Shown here: positions 27,378-34,774 of the stretch, piece by piece | Layout: each line of letters starts with the position of its first letter | How positions within the stretch are numbered: position 1 is the stretch's first letter | From: Ignavibacteria bacterium | GTDB lineage: Bacteria; Bacteroidota; Ignavibacteria; Ignavibacteriales; Ignavibacteriaceae | Reading direction: 5' to 3' | Assembly (NCBI GenBank): GCA_017302895.1 | Contig: JAFLBV010000002.1 | Span: 372,001-436,000, forward strand | Length of the DNA: 64,000 nucleotides | The notes under the pieces: generated by a model | The model's input: only the letters and a program-made list of their open reading frames with translations | Databases searched by the model: none | What the model was told of the DNA's origin: nothing | Made by a program: the position numbers and the translations under genes

Positions 27378-28479
27378 TTAATTTGCGGAAAATTTTAACA
27401 GATACGCTTTAATAAATTTGTAAATATCTCCGTCCATCACCCCCTGGGTATCGGAGGTTTCCACATCAGTCCGGTGATCCTTGACCATATTGTATGGATG
27501 AAAAACATATGACCGGATCTGACTTCCCCACTCAATTTTCATTTTGCTTTTCTCAAGCTCGTTTTTAGCAGCGCTGAGTTTTTCTTTTTCAATCTGATAG
27601 AGCTTCGATTTCAAAAGTTTCATTGCTCTCGTCTTGTTCTGGATCTGAGAGCGTTCGCTCTGACAGGCAGCCACAACGCCGGTAGGCATATGAGTAATCC
27701 TCACTGCCGTCTCCACTTTGTTCACATTCTGTCCGCCTTTACCGCCTGATCTGAAAGTGTCAATACGCAAATCAGCCGTATTGATGTCAATCTGAATACT
27801 GTCGTCCACTTCAGGAATAACTGAAAGGGCGGCGAAAGAGGTGTGTCTCCTCTGATTTGAATCGAAAGGTGAAATTCTGACCAATCTGTGAACACCTGCT
27901 TCGGCTTTCAGGTAACCATAAGCAAACTCACCTTCAACCTCAATTTCAGCACTTTTTATGCCTGCCCCATCACCGTCAAGGATATCAACTATTGTTGCTT
28001 TCAATCCACTCAGATCGCAGTATCTTAAATACATCCTGAGTAGCATTTCTGCCCAGTCCTGCGCCTCTGTACCACCGGCACCTGAATGGACTGTGATAAT
28101 ACAGTTGTTTCCATCCTCATCACCCGAAAGCATATTTTTGAATTCGAGTTCTTCGATTTTAGCGGAAATTTTTTCGAGTTCTTTGCCAATGTCTTCCGAA
28201 AGCGATTCATCTTCCGCTTCTGCAGCCATTTCGATTAGTTCACCAACCGAAACAACGCCGGAATTCAATTCGTCCCACAACTCGATCCATACCGTAAGCC
28301 TTTTTGCTTCCTGCAGAAGAGCCTGTGCTCTTCTCTGATCATTCCAAAAATCACTTTGCTCGCTAATGAGTTTTATCTCGTCAACACGAGACTGTTTCTC
28401 ATCTAACTTAAAGATAACTCCGCATGTTATTCACCCGAACAGTCAAATCTTTATGCGTTCTTATCTCATCATCAAACAT
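27378..28479 (-). CDS. prfB: Peptide chain release factor 2 with programmed +1 frameshift
   Basis: RF2 ends translation at UGA and UAA. The body contains the SPF tripeptide ([15 protein letters not shown]) and the catalytic GGQ ([13 protein letters not shown]). The uninterrupted frame opens only at about 28280, but the real start is the ATG at 28479 with TTGGAG upstream: it encodes [23 protein letters not shown] and then meets an in-frame TAA at 28408-28410. A +1 shift on CTT-T at this point joins AAG TTA GAT GAG and continues as [14 protein letters not shown] into the main frame, giving about 366 residues, the normal RF2 length. This is the classical prfB autoregulatory frameshift, but with TAA in place of the usual TGA. 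Confidence 0.93.
28404..28424 (-). promoter_or_regulatory. prfB programmed +1 frameshift site (CTT TAA G)
   Basis: On the minus strand the sequence is ATGCGGAGTTATCTTTAAG. The purine-rich CGGAG lies just before TAT CTT TAA, at the spacing of the Shine-Dalgarno-like stimulator in other prfB genes. The slippery codon is CTT followed by the stop TAA at 28408-28410. Confidence 0.88.
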
Positions 28480-28540
28480 CAAATACTCCAATCATTTTAT
28501 CGACAACTGTCAACCGTAAATTACTTAAAATCTTAAATAT

Positions 28541-28574
28541 TACTGCATTATTGCATTACTGCATTACTGCATTA
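28541..28574. repeat. Tandem 8-bp repeat (TACTGCAT) at the end of the AtuA-like small gene
   Basis: Four copies of TACTGCAT, one with a C-to-T change, run through the last codons and stop codon of the small AtuA-type gene on the minus strand and into the space before prfB. Unit length 8 is not a multiple of three. Confidence 0.8.
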
Positions 28575-28881
28575 TCTCTATTTCCATCCTCAGAAGTGCT
28601 GCCGCAAGAGTCTTTCCCTGGGCGTCAAGTTTCAGAGAAATGGTACCACCTCCACCAAGTGTATTGTGAAGGATAAAATTTAAAGCCCGGAGGTTTGGAA
28701 GTTCGTACCTTTCGACCTCTCCGAGACAAACGCCTTCGAAATAATTCTTTACTCTCTCGGCAGTGAGATGATTCTTAATGATTTCGTAGCCTTTATCATC
28801 GTAGGCAATTATTCCTACATTCGCAGCATCACCTTTGTCACCACTTCTGCCATGAGCTATATCTCTTAATTTTATTTTCAT
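28564..28881 (-). CDS. AtuA C-terminal-type (ferredoxin-fold) small protein
   Basis: A 105-residue protein starting MKIKLRDIAHGRSGDKGDAANVG, which matches the small domain that forms the C-terminal part of AtuA-type proteins (acyclic terpene utilisation, DUF1446 associates). The open frame extends 12 codons further upstream, but the ATG at 28881 is preferred because it follows the stop of the large AtuA-like gene by one nucleotide and has TTGGAG upstream. The GRSGDKGD signature is intact. It probably works as a partner of the product of the gene before it. Its stop codon lies in an 8-bp tandem repeat. Confidence 0.8.
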   Translation of the reverse strand: MKIKLRDIAHGRSGDKGDAANVGIIAYDDKGYEIIKNHLTAERVKNYFEGVCLGEVERYELPNLRALNFILHNTLGGGGTISLKLDAQGKTLAAALLRMEIEIMQ

Positions 28882-28882
28882 T

Positions 28883-30250
28883 TCATAACTCCAAAATTGA
28901 GACGACAGGAACCACAAGTTCCTTTTTAATGAGTGCAGGCCAGTATGCTACCACAGAGCTTGGTTTTGGTCTCCCTCCTGCAAATCCTGTAACTGCCGGT
29001 GGACCGGTTAGGATTAAGGGCGCAATTTCCTGTCCAAATCTTTCAATTGACTTGTAGTCGGTACCTCTGACTGCAAATCTTACCATAATTTCGTTGATAT
29101 TCTCTTCATCGACCTCTTTGGCAGCTTTGCCGTGACAGGCATTGTACCCGACAAATTCAGTTCTGAATTCTTCAAATTCGCACCCAAGTGCTTCAAGTCT
29201 TTTCTTTAGTATTTTCTCTGCAGCCCTGGCTTTTGTTAGAGCCTGAGGCCAACTGTAAGTTAGCGAGGCAAATGAAGAATAACCATATTCATAAGAGCAG
29301 GAAACCTTATAGAATGGAGTAAAAGGTTTTCCCTTCACCCCGGACATTCTTACTCTGTTTTTTCCGTCATCGCTCAATTTTATTGTAGTAAAATCAGCAA
29401 CACAATCGGGTGTTATATATTCTGCCGGATCACCGATTTCATAAAGAAGTTGTTCCGAAACGGTGTCTATAGTAACTGCACCGCCAAGCGACTCGTGTTT
29501 GGTAATCACAACTTCGCCGTTTGGATAAGCTTCTGCTATCGGAAAACCGGGTTTTTCCATATTTTCAATCGATTCCCAGTCACCGAGAAAATTTCCACCC
29601 GAAGCCTGAGCTCCACATTCGAGAATGTGCCCGGCAACAGTACCGGCAGAAAGACGGTCGAAATCATCGCTCGACCAGCCAAACTCATAAATCATCGGAG
29701 CAAGGGTAAGCCCTGTATCTGTGGTTCTGCCCGTTATCACAATATCTGCACCCTTTTGGAGAGCTTCAACTATCGGGAAAGCTCCGAAATACACATTGGC
29801 GCTTAGGAGCCTGTCTTTAACGATTGTGATTGGTTCCCCTGTCTCCATATTTGATAATCTACAATCATCGCTTAAAAGTTCATCAAGCCGGTCTTTTATA
29901 TTATCGCCTTCAATGATCGCTACTTTTAACCCCTCAATCCCCAATTCTCCGGCAATATTCAGAATCGCCTCTGCACAGGCGGAAGGATTGACTCCCCCTC
30001 CATTAGTGATCACCTTAATCCCCTTTTCTTTACAAACAGGAAGAATTCTCCTCATGAGAGGTGGAATGTCTTTTGCATATCCAAGTTTGGGATCTTTGTT
30101 TTTTTGTTTCTGAAGAATTGACATCGTCACTTCTGCAAGGTAATCCATTACCAGGTAATCAATGTCACCCGAGGTGACCTGCCAGTATGGTGCCTCAATG
30201 AGGTCTCCCCAAAATCCTTGCCCGGAAGCGATTTTAATTTTTTCTTTCAT
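28883..30250 (-). CDS. AtuA-like (DUF1446) protein
   Basis: A cytoplasmic protein of 455 residues of the DUF1446 family named after Pseudomonas AtuA (acyclic terpene utilisation). Characteristic stretches are GQGFWGDLIEAPYWQV, ITNGGGVNPSACAEAIL, VITGRTTDTGLTLAPMIYEFGW, AGHILECGAQASGGNF and HESLGGAVTIDTVSEQLLYEIG. In Pseudomonas the system degrades citronellol-type compounds, but the biochemical step of AtuA is not settled and no other terpene gene is present, so the role here is open. Together with the small gene downstream it would reconstitute the two-domain AtuA arrangement. Confidence 0.85.
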   Translation of the reverse strand: MKEKIKIASGQGFWGDLIEAPYWQVTSGDIDYLVMDYLAEVTMSILQKQKNKDPKLGYAKDIPPLMRRILPVCKEKGIKVITNGGGVNPSACAEAILNIAGELGIEGLKVAIIEGDNIKDRLDELLSDDCRLSNMETGEPITIVKDRLLSANVYFGAFPIVEALQKGADIVITGRTTDTGLTLAPMIYEFGWSSDDFDRLSAGTVAGHILECGAQASGGNFLGDWESIENMEKPGFPIAEAYPNGEVVITKHESLGGAVTIDTVSEQLLYEIGDPAEYITPDCVADFTTIKLSDDGKNRVRMSGVKGKPFTPFYKVSCSYEYGYSSFASLTYSWPQALTKARAAEKILKKRLEALGCEFEEFRTEFVGYNACHGKAAKEVDEENINEIMVRFAVRGTDYKSIERFGQEIAPLILTGPPAVTGFAGGRPKPSSVVAYWPALIKKELVVPVVSILEL

Positions 30251-30268
30251 TTCAGTTTCAACTTCATT

Positions 30269-31180
30269 TTAATGATGAATCAGTTCTAACAGTTGGGTTG
30301 GAGATGGTAAAGACTCCGCAGAAATCCATTTTATTTTAGGATCAGCTCTAAACCAGGTAACCTGCCTTTTGGCATAACGGCGGCTGTTTCGCTTAATCAG
30401 CTCAATACATCTATCGCAAGAGATTTCATTGCAAATATAGCTAATCATCTCTTTATAACCTACAGTATTCAACGAATTAAGATTCCGTGAGTAACCAAGA
30501 TCGAGTACTTTCCTGGTTTCGGTTTCCAATCCTGATGAAATCATCCGATCAACCCGCTCTTCAATCCTTTTATATAGATTTTCTCTCGGGAGGTCGATCG
30601 CAAATTGAAAAAACTGAGTATCCGTTTTCCCGGTCTGTTTATTGTGGTGTGCCCAAATTGGTTCTCCGGTCAGCTCCAAAACTTCCAGGGCTCTCACAAT
30701 TCTTTTCCAGTTGCCTGTATTCATCTTCGATGCACTGACGGGGTCTTTCTCCTTAAGCATTTCAAGCAACTTCCCGGTCCCTTCTCGCTCCATTATCCCG
30801 TGCATTTCCTCCCTAAAAGCGATATCTTTTGACGGACCATCGAAAATCCCTTCAATAAGCGCTTTTATGTACAATCCGGTGCCTCCGGCAACAACAGGTA
30901 TTTTCCCACTGTTTTGCAAAGATTCAATAATTTGCATTGCCTGTACTTCGAACATTGAAGCGTTGTACTCTTCATCAGGTTCAAGAATATCGATTAAATA
31001 ATGTTTGACGGAAGATAATTGGGTCCGGGATGGTTTGGCGGTTCCGATATTCAGGTGTCTGAATATCTGCCTGCTGTCTGCGGAAATTACTGCAGAATCG
31101 AAATATTTTGCAAGTTCAATTGCATAGTCGGTCTTACCGGAAGCTGTGGGACCGGTAATGATGATTACTTTTTTTTCCAT
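30269..31180 (-). CDS. miaA: tRNA dimethylallyltransferase
   Basis: MiaA adds a dimethylallyl group to N6 of A37 in tRNAs reading U-starting codons. The 303-residue protein has the P-loop GPTASGKTDYAIELA (residues 10-17 for the core), SADSRQIFRHLNIGTAKPS, the DILEP segment, VVAGGTGLYIKALIEG and the C-terminal RYAKRQVTWFR. The N-terminal end overlaps the pcm gene by 16 nt, and AtuA-like follows after 18 nt, all on the minus strand. Confidence 0.95.
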   Translation of the reverse strand: MEKKVIIITGPTASGKTDYAIELAKYFDSAVISADSRQIFRHLNIGTAKPSRTQLSSVKHYLIDILEPDEEYNASMFEVQAMQIIESLQNSGKIPVVAGGTGLYIKALIEGIFDGPSKDIAFREEMHGIMEREGTGKLLEMLKEKDPVSASKMNTGNWKRIVRALEVLELTGEPIWAHHNKQTGKTDTQFFQFAIDLPRENLYKRIEERVDRMISSGLETETRKVLDLGYSRNLNSLNTVGYKEMISYICNEISCDRCIELIKRNSRRYAKRQVTWFRADPKIKWISAESLPSPTQLLELIHH

Positions 31181-31806
31181 CCTTCTTTTCCGAGAAGCGG
31201 TACAAAAGCGAATTCGGGTATCTCTTCAGTCCTGAACTCACTCTCAGAAACCTTTTGAATAATCATCATTTTCTGTGATTCCTTTTCACCAACAGGAATA
31301 ATCAATCTGCCCCCGGGAACAAGTTGCTTCTTTAACGGTTCCGGCACGGAGGGTGAACCTGCAGTTACGAGAATTGCATCATAAGGAGCAAATTCATTCC
31401 AGCCAATCGATCCATCCCCCCACTTCGAATAAACGGGGTATCCAAGTTTCTCGAATCGCTCCCTCGACTTCATGTAAAGGTCGTATTCTCTTTCAATGCT
31501 GTAGACTTTTGCTCCAAGAGTACTCAAAATCGCAGCCTGAAACCCGGAACCGGTCCCAATTTCCAAAACCTTGTCGCCGTTCCTAAGTTTGGCAGCCTGT
31601 GTCATAATTCCAACGGTCGTTGGTTGTGAAATGGTCTGACCGTAGCCAATGTGCAGAGCAGAATCTTCATATGCAAGGTGAGAAATGGCTTCAGGAACGA
31701 ATCTGTGGCGGTCGCATACCATAAAGGCATCCAGTACCTGTGGATCATTTACTCCATTGGATATCAGTTTTTTTATGAGTGTTTTTTTTGCAGAAGTGAA
31801 CATCAT
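31165..31806 (-). CDS. pcm: Protein-L-isoaspartate O-methyltransferase
   Basis: This SAM-dependent enzyme repairs L-isoaspartyl residues in aged proteins. The 213 residues have the family motifs DRHRFVPE, DSALHIGYGQTISQPTTVGIM, VLEIGTGSGFQAAIL (SAM-binding), YDAILVTAGSPSVPEPL and GGRLIIPVG. The start shows two adjacent Met codons (ATGATG at 31806). It overlaps miaA and is preceded by tRNA-Cys on the same strand with a terminator-like structure between. Confidence 0.95.
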   Translation of the reverse strand: MMFTSAKKTLIKKLISNGVNDPQVLDAFMVCDRHRFVPEAISHLAYEDSALHIGYGQTISQPTTVGIMTQAAKLRNGDKVLEIGTGSGFQAAILSTLGAKVYSIEREYDLYMKSRERFEKLGYPVYSKWGDGSIGWNEFAPYDAILVTAGSPSVPEPLKKQLVPGGRLIIPVGEKESQKMMIIQKVSESEFRTEEIPEFAFVPLLGKEGWKKK

Positions 31807-31842
31807 TGTCGATCGAAAAGAAAGAAATTATACACCAAAATA

Positions 31843-31922
31843 AAAAAAGCTGTCAAAAAAGTTGTTTACCGGTAGTTTGCCGAATTTCAGCTAAAAAGAT
31901 GAACAACTATTAAGACAGCTTT
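31843..31922 (-). terminator. Long structured terminator after tRNA-Cys
   Basis: On the minus strand AAAGCTGTC pairs with GACAGCTTT over 9 bp, an inner AGTTGTT pairs with AACAACT, and the outer arm runs into TTTTTTTATTTT. It begins 2 nt after the encoded CCA of tRNA-Cys. It may end the tRNA transcript or belong to a small structured RNA of about 80 nt. Confidence 0.5.
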
Positions 31923-31923
31923 G

Positions 31924-32000
31924 TGGAGGCGCCGGTCGGATTCGAACCGACGGATAAAGGTTTTGCAGACCTTCCCCTTAAGCCACTTGGGTACAGCGCC
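31924..32000 (-). tRNA. tRNA-Cys (GCA)
   Basis: On the minus strand GGCGCTG pairs with CGGCGCC as the acceptor stem; the T-loop TTCGAATC and an anticodon loop CTGCAAA (anticodon GCA) are visible. The 3' end is encoded as T-CCA. Confidence 0.93.
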
Positions 32001-32019
32001 ATTTTTATTCTCCAAAATG

Positions 32020-32045
32020 AAAAAATCCACTGGCGTGGATTTTTT
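32020..32045. terminator. Perfect hairpin terminator between tRNA-Gly and tRNA-Cys
   Basis: AAAAAATCCAC and GTGGATTTTTT form a perfect 11-bp stem with a 4-nt loop (TGGC), with T-runs on both strands. It would separate the two tRNA transcripts on the minus strand. Confidence 0.8.
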
Positions 32046-32047
32046 AC

Positions 32048-32123
<76 letters not shown>

Positions 32124-32223
32124 AAATCTTCAATAAATTGGTCTACAAATATAGCTAAATTCAATATTTCATGCAAGTGGAGCAAAAAATTTTTTTAGCT
32201 AAATCTTAATTTTTTTGAAGGAT

Positions 32224-34554
32224 TTACCTTCTTTTCCTCTTCACAGGCTCTTTCACAGCACTCTCCTCTATTAATTTAAGAGCCTCTTCAAATGTAATCG
32301 AGACAGGTTCCTTCCCTTTCGGGATTTTTGCATTCACCTTCCCGTTTGTTATATATGGACCAAAACGCCCGTTTAGGATTTTAATCTCAGGGTTCTCTGT
32401 GAAGCTTTTAATGTTTCTTGCCGATTCAACATCCCGCTTCGTAAGTATCAACTCGATACACTCCTTCTCTTCAATTTCCAAAGGGTCGATATTCTTGGGA
32501 ATCGAGTAAAACTTGCCGCCATGCTTCACATACGGACCAAATCTTCCGGTAGCTATTGTAAGTTCCTCGCCTTCAAATTCTCCCGCGATTCTCGGAAGCT
32601 TAAAAAGATCCAGTGCCTCTTCGGTCGTGATAGTATCAAGCCTCTGCCCTGCCTTAAGAGAAGCCATCCTAGGTTTGATCTCAGGATTATCAGGGTTATA
32701 GAGTTGAGCCACCGGACCATATTTGGCCATTCTGACGATCAGATCGAGACCGGTCTTTGGATCCTTGCCTAATTCCCTCGACCCCGTGGCACGGTCACTT
32801 GACTCAATAGTTTCTTTGACTATTTTATGAAAAGGCTGATAAAATTTGTTCAGCATCGTTATCCGCTCCACTTCGCCTTTTGCTATATCGTCCAGCTCTT
32901 TTTCAACTTTTGCAGTAAACTTAAAATCAAGGATACTGGGGAAGTTCTTCACCAAAAAATCGTTCACAATAAATGCAATGTCAGTCGGGAACAATTTTCC
33001 CTTATCAGCTCCCGTTATTTCTGTTTTATCTTCGGTAATTATCTTTCCTGAAGCAACGAGGGTTAACTTCTTGTATTCTCTTTGCTTACCTTCTCTCTCC
33101 TCTTTCACAACATACCCTCTGTCCTGAACTGTGGAAATTATCGGTGCGTATGTGGAGGGTCGCCCGATTCCAAGTTCTTCAAGTTTCTTCACCAGGGCAG
33201 CCTCGGTATATCTTGCTGCGGGGCGTGTATAGCGCTGTGTGGCAGTAATTTCTTTCATGCTGAGACCCTGCCCGACCTTCAATGGTGGAAGTATCGAGAG
33301 ATCCTGTTCTTCACTGTCATCATCATCTTTTGATTCGATATACAATTTCAGAAACCCGTCAAAAAGTATCACTTCTCCTGTTGCAATAAATAAATGATCG
33401 GAAGTTGAAACCGCGATGGATGCAGTTGTTTTTTCAATTTTTGCATCACTCATCTGTGAGGCGAGAGCCCTTTTCCAAATCAGATCATACAAAACCGATT
33501 CGTCACGGGAGAGATTTGATATCTTTCGCTTATCGAAATATGTGGGCCTGATGGCTTCATGCGCTTCCTGAGCATTTGCTGACTTCGTTTTATACTTCCT
33601 CAAGTGATGATAATTACTGCCAAAACTTTCAGTAATTGTCTCTTTGGCAGAACCCAGTGCAAAATCGGAAAGATTTACCGAATCGGTTCGCATGTAGGTA
33701 ATATGTCCTGCTTCATAGAGATTCTGAGCAATTCGCATTGTCTTTGAGACTGAAAATCTCAGCTTTCTCGCAGCTTCCTGTTGAAGAGTCGAAGTTGTGA
33801 ACGGCGGGGCTGGTGATTTTTTGAGCTCCTTCTTTTCCAGGTTCGAGATGGTAAACTCTGCACCATTGCATTTTTGAAGAAACTCAAACGCCTTAGCCTG
33901 GTCATCAAATTTTGTATCCAAATCCCCTTTTAAGGAATAATCCTTTCCACCATCTTTGACACCAAAAAGTCCGGATACATTAAAATAATCTTTGGTAACG
34001 AATTCCTGTATTTCTCTTTCCCTGTCCACAATCAGTCTTACAGCCACTGACTGCACTCTGCCAGCAGAAAGAGATGGCCTTACCTTTTTCCACAAAACAG
34101 GCGAAAGTTCGAAGCCGACCAGGCGGTCAAGTATTCTTCTTGACTGTTGGGCATCGACCAGGTCATCATCAATGGTTCTTGGATTTTTTACAGCTTCCAA
34201 AATGGCAGGTTTTGTGATCTCATGAAAAACAATTCTTCTGATCTTCTCCTTAGGTATCTCCAAAGCCTCTTTCAGATGCCATGAAATAGCTTCACCCTCG
34301 CGGTCCTCGTCAGTAGCCAGCCAAACAGTCTCTGCTTCTTTGGCCATCTTCTTTAATTCAGCCACTTTTTTCTTCTTGTCAGAAGGCACTTCGTATTTTG
34401 GAATGAATCCGTTTGAGGTGTCTATTCCCATATCCTTCTTTGCAAGGTCTCTTATATGTCCATAACTCGATGTTACGGTGAAATCCTTGCCGAGAAATTT
34501 TTCAATTGTCGAAGCTTTTGCGGGTGATTCTACAATTACCAGGTTTTTTATCAT
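32224..34554 (-). CDS. topA: DNA topoisomerase I
   Basis: Type IA topoisomerase of 776 residues that relaxes negative supercoils. The N-terminus is a Toprim domain (LVIVESPAKASTIEKFLG, ATDEDREGEAISWHL). The catalytic tyrosine is Y287 in HITYMRTDSVNL. GRPSTYAPI marks the central domain. At the C-terminus, instead of cysteine zinc ribbons, there are repeat units of the GRFGPYVKHGGKFY type that act in DNA binding, plus a basic tail (VKRKRR). The ATG at 34554 is well placed. Confidence 0.95.
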   Translation of the reverse strand: MIKNLVIVESPAKASTIEKFLGKDFTVTSSYGHIRDLAKKDMGIDTSNGFIPKYEVPSDKKKKVAELKKMAKEAETVWLATDEDREGEAISWHLKEALEIPKEKIRRIVFHEITKPAILEAVKNPRTIDDDLVDAQQSRRILDRLVGFELSPVLWKKVRPSLSAGRVQSVAVRLIVDREREIQEFVTKDYFNVSGLFGVKDGGKDYSLKGDLDTKFDDQAKAFEFLQKCNGAEFTISNLEKKELKKSPAPPFTTSTLQQEAARKLRFSVSKTMRIAQNLYEAGHITYMRTDSVNLSDFALGSAKETITESFGSNYHHLRKYKTKSANAQEAHEAIRPTYFDKRKISNLSRDESVLYDLIWKRALASQMSDAKIEKTTASIAVSTSDHLFIATGEVILFDGFLKLYIESKDDDDSEEQDLSILPPLKVGQGLSMKEITATQRYTRPAARYTEAALVKKLEELGIGRPSTYAPIISTVQDRGYVVKEEREGKQREYKKLTLVASGKIITEDKTEITGADKGKLFPTDIAFIVNDFLVKNFPSILDFKFTAKVEKELDDIAKGEVERITMLNKFYQPFHKIVKETIESSDRATGSRELGKDPKTGLDLIVRMAKYGPVAQLYNPDNPEIKPRMASLKAGQRLDTITTEEALDLFKLPRIAGEFEGEELTIATGRFGPYVKHGGKFYSIPKNIDPLEIEEKECIELILTKRDVESARNIKSFTENPEIKILNGRFGPYITNGKVNAKIPKGKEPVSITFEEALKLIEESAVKEPVKRKRR

Positions 34555-34774
34555 AATTCGTAAATTTTCAGATTAACTGTTTTGTTTTGTTCGTCCGGTA
34601 TGTTTATACAATTCCGGTTTCAAAAAAAAATATTTTCAGGATGCAAAGGAAATGATTTTATTTGGATGTGCAAAAATAATGCTGATTGATGCAAAAAATT
34701 AACGGGCGTACCCGATTTATATTCCCTTGAACATCGCTGACTCTATTCATAACACCGATCGTTAACTTATAATT

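Noticed and set aside
27378-28280. prfB as a 300-residue protein starting at 28280
   Set aside because: RF2 is about 365 residues; the missing N-terminal part is in the next frame and joined by a classical frameshift site.
28541-28574. Possible CRISPR-like repeat
   Set aside because: Unit length is 8 bp with no spacers and no cas gene; it is a simple tandem repeat.
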